64,000 bases of DNA. Origin: Pseudomonas sp. GD03944. GTDB lineage: Bacteria; Pseudomonadota; Gammaproteobacteria; Pseudomonadales; Pseudomonadaceae. Location of the stretch: contig NZ_JAOCAH010000012.1 in assembly GCF_029839275.1 (NCBI RefSeq), forward strand, positions 62,001 to 126,000, written 5' to 3'. A program made the position numbers and the translations under genes. The notes beneath the pieces are model-generated. The model made no database searches, was not told where the DNA came from, and saw only the letters and a program-made list of their open reading frames with translations. Shown in pieces: positions 34,840 to 44,076 of the stretch. The stretch's first letter is position 1, and each line of letters begins with the position of its first letter.

Positions 34840-35727
34840 TCAGTACCAGCGCGCTTCGCCTTCGGGGCGCTTCTTGAAGCGCTTCATGCTCCACATGTAC
34901 TGGCTCGGGTAGGCGCGCACGTAGCGCTCGACCACACCGCTCATGGCCGTGGCGGAGACGGTGGCGTCTTCGCTGTACATCGCCTCGGGGGCCGCCTCGA
35001 GGATCACCTTGTAGCCGGAGCCGTCGGGCAGGCGCAGGGCGTGCAGGAACACGCCGACCGCCTTGCCGCCGGCCAGCATGCCCGGCACGAACTTGCTGGT
35101 CAGCGCGGTGGTGCCAAGGAACGGCACGAACACGCCACTCGACAGGCTCGGCTCCGGGTCGGCGGGAATGCCCACCGCGCCGCCTTTGCGCACTTCCTTG
35201 ATGACGCTGAGGATGCCTTCCTTGGTCGACGGCGCCACGCGGTTGCCCAGCTGCACCCGCTGCTGGCGCAGCAGGTCGTCCACCGCCTTGAGCTTCGGCG
35301 GGCGGTAGAAAATGATCGGTTTGCACTGCGAGCAGTAGAAGTGGTTGAGCACTTCCCAGTTGCCCAGGTGGCTGGTGATGCCGACCACGCCCTTGCCGCT
35401 GGCCAGGGCCTCCTGCAGCACATGCAGGCCTTCGACTTCGCGCACCAGGTCGATCGACTTCTGCGCCGGCCAGATCCAGGCGCAGGCGCTTTCGGTCAGG
35501 GTCTTGCCGATGTCCATGAGCGTCTGCCCCAGCAGCCGGTCATGGGCCTGGTCGTCCAGCTCCGGGAAGCACTTGCGCAGGTTGATGCTGGTGACATTGC
35601 GCGAGCCGTTCGGCAGCTTCCACATCAGCCAGCCGATGGCGGCACCCAGACCCTGTACCGCCCGCCAGGGCAGCAGGGCGAACAAGCGCAGGAAACCGAC
35701 CACCAGCGCGCCTTTGAGTTTTTCCAC
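34840..35727 (-). CDS. Lipid A biosynthesis lauroyl acyltransferase family protein
   Basis: A 295-residue LpxL/HtrB-type acyltransferase that adds a secondary acyl chain to lipid A at the inner membrane. The GTG at 35727 (VEKLKGALVVGFLRLFALLPW) is taken as start, matching the family N-terminal membrane anchor; an ATG at 35838 adds unrelated residues. The catalytic H-x4-E motif is SHLGNWE, followed by IIFYRPPKLKAVDDLL and GIPADPEPSLSSGVFVPFLG. It corresponds to the acyltransferase next to tag and glyQ in P. aeruginosa. Which secondary position it acylates is not shown. Confidence 0.9.
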   Translation of the reverse strand: MEKLKGALVVGFLRLFALLPWRAVQGLGAAIGWLMWKLPNGSRNVTSINLRKCFPELDDQAHDRLLGQTLMDIGKTLTESACAWIWPAQKSIDLVREVEGLHVLQEALASGKGVVGITSHLGNWEVLNHFYCSQCKPIIFYRPPKLKAVDDLLRQQRVQLGNRVAPSTKEGILSVIKEVRKGGAVGIPADPEPSLSSGVFVPFLGTTALTSKFVPGMLAGGKAVGVFLHALRLPDGSGYKVILEAAPEAMYSEDATVSATAMSGVVERYVRAYPSQYMWSMKRFKKRPEGEARWY

Positions 35728-35770
35728 GAACGCCTCCGAAGCGCAAAAGGCGACAGTGTACCAACTCCGC

Positions 35771-36382
35771 TCAGTAGAGACCGTTCTTGATCCGCAGTTG
35801 CAGGTCGCGCTCGTAGCTGACGGCATCGAAATCCGCATCGCTGACCGCCTTGATCATGTCGGCGGCGGACGGCAGCTGCGAACGGTCGGCCTGGTGCTCC
35901 GGGTCCCACAGGCGCGAACGAACGATGGCCTTGGAGCACTGGAAGTAGCAGCGCTCCACCGATATCCGCAGCACGCTGCGCGGCAATTTGCCCTGCACGG
36001 CGCAGGCTTCCAGCAGCTCGGGCTCCAGCGAAATGCTAGCCCGGCCATTGACCCGCAGGCTCTCGCCCACGCCAGGGATCATGAACAGCAGCGCCATCCG
36101 GGGATCGGCGACGATGTTGCGCAGGCTGTCGATGCGGTTGTTGCCCGGGCGGTCGGGCAGCAGCAGGGTGCGCTCGTCGAGCACCTGGACGAAACCCGGT
36201 GCATCCCCACGGGGCGAGCAATCCAGACCGTCCGGCCCGGCGGTGGCCAGCACCACGAAAGGCGCGGCCCTGACCAGTTCCTGGTAGGGCGCGCTGAGGT
36301 GATCGAGTTCCTTGCGCAGGGAACGCTCGTGGGGCTGGCCATACAGGGCGTCGAGCTGCTCCAGGGTATTAATGGTGGTCAT
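35771..36382 (-). CDS. Pyridoxamine 5'-phosphate oxidase-like flavin-binding protein
   Basis: A 203-residue split-barrel flavoprotein of the PNPOx-like superfamily. It has the barrel segments [19 protein letters not shown] and [20 protein letters not shown], and a C-terminal [20 protein letters not shown] stretch. It is not PdxH itself, and the substrate is unknown. Its start overlaps the tag stop by 4 bases, so they are co-translated; this pairing is conserved in pseudomonads, but the functional reason is unclear. Confidence 0.82.
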   Translation of the reverse strand: MTTINTLEQLDALYGQPHERSLRKELDHLSAPYQELVRAAPFVVLATAGPDGLDCSPRGDAPGFVQVLDERTLLLPDRPGNNRIDSLRNIVADPRMALLFMIPGVGESLRVNGRASISLEPELLEACAVQGKLPRSVLRISVERCYFQCSKAIVRSRLWDPEHQADRSQLPSAADMIKAVSDADFDAVSYERDLQLRIKNGLY

Positions 36383-36942
36383 GCACGGCGTTCCTGTTGC
36401 AGAAGGGCATAACGGTCACAGTCCCGGGTGTGGTCCATGACCATGCCCGTGGCCTGCATGTAGGCGTAACAGATGGTCGGGCCGACGAAGGTGAAGCCGG
36501 CCTTTTTCAGGGCCTTGCTCATGGCTTCGGCCTCCGGGGTGACGGCGGGCACCTCGCTGCGCTGGGCGAAGTGGTTGACCTTCTGCCGGCCGCCGACGAA
36601 CGACCAGAGCAGGGTCACCGGGTCGTCCAGCTTCAGCCAGGCCTGGGCGTTCTGCCGGGCGGCCTTGAGTTTGAGGCGGTTGCGGATGATGCCGGGGTCC
36701 TGCATCAGCCCCTCGATCTCCTCATCGGTCAGGCGCGCCAGGCGTTCGGGGTCGAAGCCGAACAGCACCTGGCGGTAGCGCTCGCGTTTCTTCAGCACGG
36801 TGATCCACGACAGGCCGGCCTGGAAGCCTTCCAGCAGGAGCATTTCGAACAGCGCCTGGGGGTCGCGTTGCGGCACGCCCCATTCCTCGTCGTGATACGT
36901 CTGATACAGCGGGTCGTCGGTACACCAGAAACAGCGGGGCAT
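36379..36942 (-). CDS. tag: DNA-3-methyladenine glycosylase I
   Basis: A 187-residue base-excision repair enzyme that removes 3-methyladenine from DNA. The structural zinc site of Tag is complete: Cys4 and His17 at the N-terminus ([21 protein letters not shown] region) and His171 and Cys175 near the C-terminus (DHTRDCDRY). A helix-hairpin-helix core lies between. It is divergent from glyQ with an 84-bp gap and is followed by the flavoprotein gene. Confidence 0.95.
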   Translation of the reverse strand: MPRCFWCTDDPLYQTYHDEEWGVPQRDPQALFEMLLLEGFQAGLSWITVLKKRERYRQVLFGFDPERLARLTDEEIEGLMQDPGIIRNRLKLKAARQNAQAWLKLDDPVTLLWSFVGGRQKVNHFAQRSEVPAVTPEAEAMSKALKKAGFTFVGPTICYAYMQATGMVMDHTRDCDRYALLQQERRA

Positions 36943-37026
36943 AGGGCCTTCCAGGGCGGCGGAGGCCGCGCGGATTGGGGTATACTCCCGCCTTTTCCGT
37001 CGCCAGCCTCAACAGGTGAATTTTCC

Positions 37027-37974
37027 GTGAGCCAGACTACGCCTGCCGTGCGCACCTTCCAAGACTTGATCCTCGCCCTGCAGCAGTACTGGGCCGAGCA
37101 AGGTTGCGTGGTGCTGCAGCCCTACGATATGGAAGTGGGCGCCGGCACCTTCCACACCGCCACGTTCCTGCGCGCCATCGGCCCGGAGACCTGGAACGCT
37201 GCCTACGTGCAGCCGTCCCGCCGTCCCGCCGACGGCCGCTATGGCGAGAACCCCAACCGCCTGCAGCACTACTACCAGTTCCAGGTGGTGCTCAAGCCGA
37301 ACCCGGAAAACTTTCAGGAGCTGTACCTCGGCTCGCTGAAGGCCATCGGCATCGACCCGCTGGTGCACGACATCCGTTTCGTCGAGGACAACTGGGAATC
37401 GCCGACCCTCGGCGCCTGGGGCCTGGGCTGGGAAATCTGGCTGAACGGCATGGAAGTCACGCAGTTCACCTACTTCCAGCAAGTGGGTGGCATCGAGTGC
37501 TACCCGGTGACCGGTGAGATCACCTACGGCCTGGAGCGCCTGGCCATGTACCTGCAGGGCGTGGACTCGGTGTACGACCTGGTCTGGACCGACGGCCAGT
37601 TCGGCAAGGTCACCTACGGCGACGTGTTCCACCAGAACGAGGTGGAGCAGTCCACCTACAACTTCGAACACGCCAACGTCGACAAGCTGTTCGAGCTGTT
37701 CGACTTCTACGAGTCCGAAGCCAACCGCCTGATCGAACTGGAGTTGCCGCTGCCGACCTACGAAATGGTCCTCAAGGCGTCGCACACCTTCAACCTGCTC
37801 GATGCCCGCCGCGCCATCTCGGTGACCGCGCGCCAGCAGTACATCCTGCGCGTGCGCACCCTGGCTCGCGCCGTGGCGCAGAGCTACCTGCAGGCACGCC
37901 GCAAACTCGGCTTCCCGCTCGCCACCCCCGACCTGCGTGATGAAGTATTGGCCAAGCTGGAGGCAGCAGAATGA
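37027..37974 (+). CDS. glyQ: Glycyl-tRNA synthetase alpha subunit
   Basis: A 315-residue catalytic subunit of the heterotetrameric bacterial glycyl-tRNA synthetase. The GTG start at 37027 ([19 protein letters not shown] follows) has AGGTGA 9 bases upstream and gives the normal length. Segments such as [40 protein letters not shown] and the class-II motif 3 region ([13 protein letters not shown]) are intact. A TATACT (36981-36986) is a plausible -10. It overlaps glyS by 4 bases. Confidence 0.97.
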   Translation: MSQTTPAVRTFQDLILALQQYWAEQGCVVLQPYDMEVGAGTFHTATFLRAIGPETWNAAYVQPSRRPADGRYGENPNRLQHYYQFQVVLKPNPENFQELYLGSLKAIGIDPLVHDIRFVEDNWESPTLGAWGLGWEIWLNGMEVTQFTYFQQVGGIECYPVTGEITYGLERLAMYLQGVDSVYDLVWTDGQFGKVTYGDVFHQNEVEQSTYNFEHANVDKLFELFDFYESEANRLIELELPLPTYEMVLKASHTFNLLDARRAISVTARQQYILRVRTLARAVAQSYLQARRKLGFPLATPDLRDEVLAKLEAAE

Positions 37975-40025
37975 GTGCACGTGATTTCCTGGTAGAGCTG
38001 GGCACCGAAGAGCTGCCACCCAAGGCCCTGAAGACCCTGGGCGAGGCGTTCCTCGCCGGCATCGAGAAAGGCCTCAAGGCCGCCGGCCTGTCCTACAGCG
38101 CCACCCGCTACTACGCCGCCCCGCGCCGCCTGGCCGTGCTGGTCGAGCAGTTGGCCACCCAGCAGCCGGACCGCGCCGTGAACCTCGACGGCCCGCCGAT
38201 CCAGGCCGCCTTCGACGCCGACGGTAACCCGACCCAGGCCGCCCTGGGCTTCGCCAAGAAGTGCGGCGTGGACCTGGCCGAGATCGACCGCAGCGGTCCC
38301 AAGCTCAAGTTCAGCCAGAACATCCCGGGCCAGGCCGCTGCCGGCCTGCTGCCAGGCATCGTCGAAGCCTCGCTGAACGAACTGCCGATTCCCAAGCGCA
38401 TGCGCTGGGGCGCGCGCAAGACCGAATTCGTCCGCCCGAGCCAGTGGCTGGTGATGCTGTTCGGCGACGAGGTGATCGACTGCGAGATCCTCGCCCAGAC
38501 CGCCGGCCGGGTGTCGCGCGGCCATCGCTTCCACGCCAACCACGAGGTGCGCATCAGTGCGCCGGCCAGCTACGCCGAAGACCTGCGCAGCGCCTATGTG
38601 ATCGCCGATTTCGCCGAGCGTCGCGCGCAGATTTCCGCCCGCGTCGACCAGCTGGCCGCCGAGCAGCAGGGCAGTGCCATCGTGCCACCGGCCCTGCTCG
38701 ACGAAGTCAGCGCCCTGGTCGAATGGCCGGTGCCGCTGGTCTGCTCCTTCGAGGAACGCTTCCTCGAAGTGCCGCAGGAAGCGCTGATCACTACCATGCA
38801 GGACAACCAGAAGTACTTCTGCCTGCTGGACGCCAACGGCAAGCTGCTGCCGCGTTTCATTACCGTGGCCAACGTCGAGAGCAAGGACCCGGCGCAGATC
38901 ATCCACGGCAACGAGAAAGTCGTGCGCCCGCGCCTGACCGACGCCGAGTTCTTCTTCAAGCAGGACAAGAAGCAGAAGCTGGAAACCTTCAACCAGCGCC
39001 TGGCCAACGTGGTGTTCCAGGCCCAGCTGGGCTCGGTCTACGACAAGGCCAAACGCGTGTCCGGCCTGGCGGCATTCATCGCCGAACGTGTTGGCGGCGA
39101 CGCCCCCCGTGCGGCGCGCGCCGGCCTGCTGTGCAAATGCGACCTGGCCAGCGAGATGGTCGGCGAGTTCCCGGAGATGCAGGGCATTGCCGGCTACTAC
39201 TACGCCAAGCATGACGGCGAAGCCGACGACGTGGCCCTGGCCCTGAACGAGCAGTACATGCCCCGTGGCGCCGGCGCCGAGCTGCCAAGCACGCTCACCG
39301 GTTCCGCGGTGGCCCTGGCCGACAAGCTCGACACCCTGGTCGGCATCTTCGGCATCGGCATGCTGCCCACCGGCAGCAAGGACCCCTATGCCCTGCGCCG
39401 CGCTGCCCTCGGTGTGCTGCGTATCCTGATCGAGAAGCAGCTGGACCTGGACCTGGTCGCGACCATCGGTTTCGCCATTTCCCAGTTCGGCGACAAGGTC
39501 AAAGCCGCGGGCCTGGCTCCGCAGGTGCAGGATTTCATTTTCGACCGCCTGCGTGCGCGTTACGAAGACGAAGGCGTAGACGTGGCCGTCTACCAGGCGG
39601 TGCGTGCGGTCAACCCGGTGTCGCCACTGGACTTCGACCAGCGCGTGCAGGCCGTGCAGGTCTTCCGCAAGCTGCCGGAAGCCAACGCCCTGGCTGCCGC
39701 CAACAAGCGCGTGTCCAACCTGCTGAGCAAGGCCGACGGCAATGTCGCGCCGAGCATCGAAGCCCATTACTTCGACACGCCGGCCGAGTTCGCCCTCAAC
39801 GCCGCGATCCAGCAAGCCGACCAGGCCGTCCAGCCGATGGCCCAGGCCCGTGAGTACAGCGCGGCGCTGGCCCACCTGGCCAGCCTGCGCGAGCCGGTGG
39901 ACAGCTTCTTCGAGGCGGTGCTGGTGAATGCCGAGGACCCGTCCGTCCGGGCCAACCGCTACGCCTTGCTGGCCAAACTGCGCGGTCTGTTCCTGGGTGT
40001 CGCCGATATCTCGGTGCTGGGCTGA
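37971..40025 (+). CDS. glyS: Glycyl-tRNA synthetase beta subunit
   Basis: A 684-residue beta subunit needed for tRNA-Gly recognition. The N-terminus [19 protein letters not shown] and the internal [36 protein letters not shown] and [19 protein letters not shown] segments are diagnostic. A C-terminal anticodon-binding domain is present. Translationally coupled to glyQ. Length is normal. Confidence 0.97.
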   Translation: MSARDFLVELGTEELPPKALKTLGEAFLAGIEKGLKAAGLSYSATRYYAAPRRLAVLVEQLATQQPDRAVNLDGPPIQAAFDADGNPTQAALGFAKKCGVDLAEIDRSGPKLKFSQNIPGQAAAGLLPGIVEASLNELPIPKRMRWGARKTEFVRPSQWLVMLFGDEVIDCEILAQTAGRVSRGHRFHANHEVRISAPASYAEDLRSAYVIADFAERRAQISARVDQLAAEQQGSAIVPPALLDEVSALVEWPVPLVCSFEERFLEVPQEALITTMQDNQKYFCLLDANGKLLPRFITVANVESKDPAQIIHGNEKVVRPRLTDAEFFFKQDKKQKLETFNQRLANVVFQAQLGSVYDKAKRVSGLAAFIAERVGGDAPRAARAGLLCKCDLASEMVGEFPEMQGIAGYYYAKHDGEADDVALALNEQYMPRGAGAELPSTLTGSAVALADKLDTLVGIFGIGMLPTGSKDPYALRRAALGVLRILIEKQLDLDLVATIGFAISQFGDKVKAAGLAPQVQDFIFDRLRARYEDEGVDVAVYQAVRAVNPVSPLDFDQRVQAVQVFRKLPEANALAAANKRVSNLLSKADGNVAPSIEAHYFDTPAEFALNAAIQQADQAVQPMAQAREYSAALAHLASLREPVDSFFEAVLVNAEDPSVRANRYALLAKLRGLFLGVADISVLG

Positions 40026-40115
40026 TCGTCGGATAACCGGCCGTCGGGGTAACCCACGGTCGGTTAGTCCGGTAAGGGGGCCTGCCGCCAGGCGGGTGCC
40101 CGCCACGGAGTCGTT

Positions 40116-40649
40116 ATGAAGCTGCTGATTCTCGACCGCGACGGTGTCATCAACCAGGACTCCGACGCGTACATCAAATCCCTCGAGGAATGGATTCCGA
40201 TCCCCGGCTCCATCGAGGCGATCGCTCGCCTGTCCAAGGCCGGCTGGACCGTGGCCGTGGCCACCAACCAATCCGGTCTGGCCCGCGGCTATTACGGCCC
40301 TGAAGCACTCGAAGCGATGCACGCGCGGTTGCGCGAGCTGGTGGCCGAGCAGGGCGCTGAAGTGGGCCTGATCGTGCATTGCCCCCACGGCCCCAACGAC
40401 GGCTGCGACTGCCGCAAGCCCAAGCCGGGCATGCTCCGGCAGATCGCCGCGCACTACGGCGTTTCCCTCGACGGGGTATGGTTCGTCGGCGACAGCAGTG
40501 GTGACCTGGAAGCCGCGTGCACCGTCGATTGTCAGCCAGTCCTGGTAAAGACCGGGAAAGGCATGATCACCGCCGGCAAGGCATTGCCAGCAGGAACCCT
40601 GGTATTCGATGATCTGGCGGCAGTTGCCGCACACCTTCTTCATTCATAA
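40116..40649 (+). CDS. gmhB: D-glycero-beta-D-manno-heptose-1,7-bisphosphate 7-phosphatase
   Basis: A 177-residue HAD-superfamily phosphatase in ADP-heptose synthesis for the LPS core. The nucleophile motif is LDRDGVINQD, with Asp7 as nucleophile and Asp9 as acid/base. A zinc-binding loop typical of GmhB has Cys89, His91, Cys97 and Cys99 (CPHGPNDGCDC). The late motif is WFVGDSSGDLEAA. It sits between glyS and plsC as in P. aeruginosa. Confidence 0.95.
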   Translation: MKLLILDRDGVINQDSDAYIKSLEEWIPIPGSIEAIARLSKAGWTVAVATNQSGLARGYYGPEALEAMHARLRELVAEQGAEVGLIVHCPHGPNDGCDCRKPKPGMLRQIAAHYGVSLDGVWFVGDSSGDLEAACTVDCQPVLVKTGKGMITAGKALPAGTLVFDDLAAVAAHLLHS

Positions 40650-40681
40650 GGCAGGCTCCGCCTGCGACGGTAAACGTGCCC

Positions 40682-41455
40682 ATGTCGACAGTGCAGACCC
40701 TCAGAACCATCCTCTTCTATCTGCTCCTGTCCTCCAGTGCGTGCATCTGGAGCGTGATCAGCATGTTCGTTGCGCCGTTCCTGCCGTTCCGGGCGCGCTA
40801 CCGCTTCGTCAACCAGGCCTGGTGTGCCTGGGCGATCTGGCTGGCCAAGGTCCTGGTGGGCATCCGCTACGAGATCAGCGGCCTGGAAAACATCCCGCAG
40901 AAGCCCTGCGTGATCCTCGCCAAGCACCAGAGCACCTGGGAAACCTTCTTCCTCTCGGCGCTGTTCGAGCCCATGACCCAGGTGCTCAAGCGCGAGCTGC
41001 TGTACGTGCCGTTCTTCGGCTGGGCCATGGCCATGCTCAGGCCGATCGCCATCGATCGGGACAACCCCAAGGCCGCCCTCAAGCAACTCGCCAGCAAGGG
41101 CCATGAGCGCCTGGAGCAGGGCGTGTGGGTACTGATCTTCCCGGAAGGCACGCGCATTCCGCCGGGCCAGATCGGCAAGTTCTCCCGTGGTGGCGCCGCC
41201 CTGGCGGTCAACGCCAACCTGCCGGTACTGCCCATCGCTCACAACGCCGGCGAGTTCTGGCCGAAGGAAGGCTGGGCCAAGTACCCCGGCACCGTGCAGG
41301 TGGTGATCGGCCCGGCGATGTACGCCGAAGGCACCGGCCCGCGGGCCATTGCCGAACTCAACGACCGGGCATTTGCCTGGGTCAGCCAGGCACAACGGGA
41401 AATCGGTCACCTGCCGCCCGAAACCGCCCCGGTGGAGTCGGTCGAGGTCGCCTGA
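40682..41455 (+). CDS. plsC: 1-acyl-sn-glycerol-3-phosphate acyltransferase
   Basis: A 257-residue membrane-associated acyltransferase making phosphatidic acid from lysophosphatidic acid. An N-terminal membrane helix (about residues 8-32) precedes the catalytic H-x4-E motif KHQSTWE (His82, Glu87); HX4D is commoner, but E occurs in this branch. FPEGTR follows. The ATG at 40682 is preferred over the GTG at 40676. It is the core-genome acyltransferase next to gmhB, distinct from the second acyltransferase at 45879. Confidence 0.92.
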   Translation: MSTVQTLRTILFYLLLSSSACIWSVISMFVAPFLPFRARYRFVNQAWCAWAIWLAKVLVGIRYEISGLENIPQKPCVILAKHQSTWETFFLSALFEPMTQVLKRELLYVPFFGWAMAMLRPIAIDRDNPKAALKQLASKGHERLEQGVWVLIFPEGTRIPPGQIGKFSRGGAALAVNANLPVLPIAHNAGEFWPKEGWAKYPGTVQVVIGPAMYAEGTGPRAIAELNDRAFAWVSQAQREIGHLPPETAPVESVEVA

Positions 41456-41684
41456 CCGCGCTGTGGATAACCTGTTGAGGAATTTAATTTTCTTTAGAAA
41501 AAAAGCTTATAACTGTCTGATTTAACGAATTTTTATGTTGCACCCTGTTTGTCGATAAATTGGGCATAAGTTTTCTTCGCACCGTTGCATGACGCAGTTC
41601 ACGCACGGTGTAGAGCCGCCAGGAGGCGCAAACGGCTAAGCTGGCACGATCCAGTCGTTAAGCCGCGATGAAACGGAGTTCGCC
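41456..41684. other. AT-rich gap before the lipid operon
   Basis: A 229-bp gap whose first 120 bases are strikingly AT-rich against the local background (runs such as AATTTAATTTTCTTTAG and AAAAAAAGC). It begins with GTGGATAACC, close to a DnaA box in reverse (TGTGGATAA at 41462-41470). It most likely carries the promoter of the downstream six-gene operon, though no clear -35/-10 pair stands out. Confidence 0.5.
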
Positions 41685-42308
41685 ATGCTTTCGATCTACC
41701 AGCTCAAACCCCGCTTTCAGGCGCTGCTGCGCCCCCTGGTGCAGCAGCTCTACACCCACGGCGTCACCGCCAACCAGGTCACCCTCACCGCTGCCGTCGT
41801 CTCCGTGCTGCTGGGTCTGCTGCTCGCGGTGTTCGTCAGCCAGCTCTGGCTGTTCGCCCTGATTCCTTTGTGGATGCTGCTGCGCATGGCGCTCAACGCG
41901 GTGGACGGCATGCTGGCCCGGGAATTCGGCCAGCAGTCGAAACTGGGCGCCTACCTCAACGAACTCAGCGACGTGATCGCCGACGCCGCGCTCTATCTGC
42001 CCTTCGCCCTGCTGCCCGGCGTATCGCCGGTGCTGGTGGTGATCCTGGTGCTGCTGGCGGTTGTCAGCGAATACGCCGGAGTGATGGGGCCGATGATTGG
42101 TGTGTCGCGCCGCTATGACGGCCCCATGGGCAAGAGCGACCGCGCCTTCTGCTTCGGCGTGCTCGGCGCCGGCGTGGCCAGCGGCCTGCTGCCCCTGGGC
42201 TGGATCGATGCGCTGCTGCTGCTGATCACCGCACTGCTGCTCTATACGCTGTACAACCGCGTGCGCCAGGGTCTGGCCGAAGCGGTTGCCCCCTCTGTCT
42301 CGGAGTAA
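41685..42308 (+). CDS. CDP-alcohol phosphatidyltransferase family protein
   Basis: A 207-residue inner-membrane enzyme with about six helices that should transfer a phosphatidyl group from CDP-diacylglycerol to an alcohol. The CDP-AP motif D-G-x2-A-R-x8-G-x3-D-x3-D is recognisable in VDGMLAREFGQQSKLGAYL and the following NELSD, but the third aspartate, usually the catalytic-site residue, is Asn here (N-x3-D). The alcohol acceptor is unknown. It opens a six-gene operon of lipid enzymes. It is not PgsA or PssA by position or by motif. Confidence 0.85.
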   Translation: MLSIYQLKPRFQALLRPLVQQLYTHGVTANQVTLTAAVVSVLLGLLLAVFVSQLWLFALIPLWMLLRMALNAVDGMLAREFGQQSKLGAYLNELSDVIADAALYLPFALLPGVSPVLVVILVLLAVVSEYAGVMGPMIGVSRRYDGPMGKSDRAFCFGVLGAGVASGLLPLGWIDALLLLITALLLYTLYNRVRQGLAEAVAPSVSE

Positions 42309-42318
42309 GGAAAACCCG

Positions 42319-44076
42319 ATGAGCGAAGCCACCACCCAGCACTTCACCACCCACGACGGGGTCGACCTGTTCTACCGCCACTGGGCCGCCACGGATGCCC
42401 CGGCCGGCACACCCCGGCGCGCCATCGTGCTGTTCCACCGCGGCCACGAGCACGGCGGCCGGATGGCCCACCTGGTGGATGAACTGCAGCTGGGCGGTTT
42501 CGACTTCTTCGCCTGGGACGCTCGCGGCCATGGCGAATCGCCGGGCGAGCGGGGCGACAGCCCGAGTTTCGCCACCAGCGTGCGAGACGTACAGACCTTC
42601 ATCGACCATATCGCCGCCACCCACGGCCTCGCCACCGAAGACATGGTGGTCCTGGCGCAGAGCGTCGGCGCGGTGATCGTGTCCACCTGGGCCCATGACT
42701 ACGCTCCCAAGGTCCGCGCCCTGGTGCTCGCCTCGCCGGCCTTCAAGGTCAAGCTCTACGTGCCCTTCGCTCGCCCCGGCCTGAAGCTGATGCGCGCCTG
42801 GCGCGGCAACTTCTTCGTCAACAGCTACGTCAAGGCCAGGTTCCTGAGCCACGATCCGCAGCGCATCGCGTCGTTCGAGGCGGACCCGCTGATCACCCGC
42901 CCTATTTCTGTGAACATGCTGCTGGGCCTCTACGAAGCCGCCGATCGGGTGGTGGCCGATGCCCAGGCCATCCAGATCCCTACCCAGCTGCTGGTATCCG
43001 GCAGCGACTTCGTGGTGCACCGCAAACCCCAGGAGCAGTTCTTCGCGCGCCTGGGCAGCCTGCGCAAGGAGCTGCATGTGCTCCCCGGGTTCTTCCACGA
43101 CACCCTGGGCGAGCGCGATCGGGAACATGCCCTGGCGCGCATCCGCCGTTTCGTCCTGAAAACCTTCGAGGAACCGCTGCAGCGCCCCTCGTTGCTGGAT
43201 GCCGACCGACTGGGCTGGAGCTGCGCAGAAGCCGAGGAGCTGGCCGCTCCGCTGCCGAAGAACTCGCCGCGTGACCTTTACTGGCGCGCCACCCGGGCCA
43301 GCATGAAGTTCGGTAGCGGTCTTTCCGCCGGCGTGAAACTGGGTTTTGACACCGGCTTCGACTCCGGCAGCACCCTGGACTATGTGTACCGCAACACCCC
43401 CACCGGCACATCGCCGATCGGCAGGCTGATCGACCGCAACTACCTCAACTCCATCGGCTGGCGCGGCATCCGCCAGCGCAAGGTGCATGCCGAGGAATTG
43501 CTGCGTCTGGCCATGGCCAGGCTGCGGGAGCAGGGCCAGGGGGTGCGCATCGTCGATATCGCCGCCGGCCACGGCCGCTACATCCTCGAAGCGCTGGAGC
43601 AGGGCACAGAGAAGCCCGATTCGATCCTGCTGCGCGACTACAGTGATATCAACGTGCGCGACGGCGCGGCCCTGATCGCCCAGAAGGGCCTGGGCGATAT
43701 CGCCCGTTTCGTCAAAGGCGATGCCTTCGACAAGGCGGACCTGGCAACGCTTGATCCCAAGCCGACACTGGCGGTGGTATCCGGCCTGTATGAGCTGTTC
43801 GGCAGCAACCAGATGGTGGGTGACTCCCTGGCCGGTCTGGCAGCCGCCGTGGAGGAGGGTGGCTACCTGGTCTACACCGGCCAGCCGTGGCACCCGCAGC
43901 TGGAACTGATCGCCCGCGCCCTCACCAGCCACCGCGGTGGCCAGGCCTGGGTCATGCGCCGTCGCAGCCAGGCGGAAATGGACCAGCTCGTGGAAGCCGC
44001 CGGCTTCCGCAAGCTGACCCAGCGCATCGATGAGTGGGGCATCTTCAGTGTGTCCCTGGCGCAGCGGGTGTCCTGA
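42319..44076 (+). CDS. Alpha/beta-hydrolase fused to a SAM-dependent methyltransferase
   Basis: A 585-residue two-domain cytosolic protein. Residues 1-290 form a monoacylglycerol-lipase-like alpha/beta hydrolase: DARGHGESPGERGD, nucleophile Ser115 in AQSVG, the acid region in LLVSGSDFVVH and the His in LPGFFHDTLGE. After a linker, residues about 340-585 are a class-I methyltransferase with the SAM loop VDIAAGHGRYILEAL. The start at 42319 has AAGGA upstream; an ATG at 42286 is rejected. It follows the CDP-alcohol transferase by 10 bp and its stop overlaps the next start (TGATG). A lipid substrate for both activities is inferred from the operon. The domain pairing is conserved in pseudomonads, but I know no biochemical role. 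Confidence 0.85.
   Translation: MSEATTQHFTTHDGVDLFYRHWAATDAPAGTPRRAIVLFHRGHEHGGRMAHLVDELQLGGFDFFAWDARGHGESPGERGDSPSFATSVRDVQTFIDHIAATHGLATEDMVVLAQSVGAVIVSTWAHDYAPKVRALVLASPAFKVKLYVPFARPGLKLMRAWRGNFFVNSYVKARFLSHDPQRIASFEADPLITRPISVNMLLGLYEAADRVVADAQAIQIPTQLLVSGSDFVVHRKPQEQFFARLGSLRKELHVLPGFFHDTLGERDREHALARIRRFVLKTFEEPLQRPSLLDADRLGWSCAEAEELAAPLPKNSPRDLYWRATRASMKFGSGLSAGVKLGFDTGFDSGSTLDYVYRNTPTGTSPIGRLIDRNYLNSIGWRGIRQRKVHAEELLRLAMARLREQGQGVRIVDIAAGHGRYILEALEQGTEKPDSILLRDYSDINVRDGAALIAQKGLGDIARFVKGDAFDKADLATLDPKPTLAVVSGLYELFGSNQMVGDSLAGLAAAVEEGGYLVYTGQPWHPQLELIARALTSHRGGQAWVMRRRSQAEMDQLVEAAGFRKLTQRIDEWGIFSVSLAQRVS

Noticed and set aside
37884-40643. A 919-codon minus-strand frame opposite glyS and gmhB
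   Set aside because: Both sense genes are complete and conserved, and the antisense frame has no recognisable domain.
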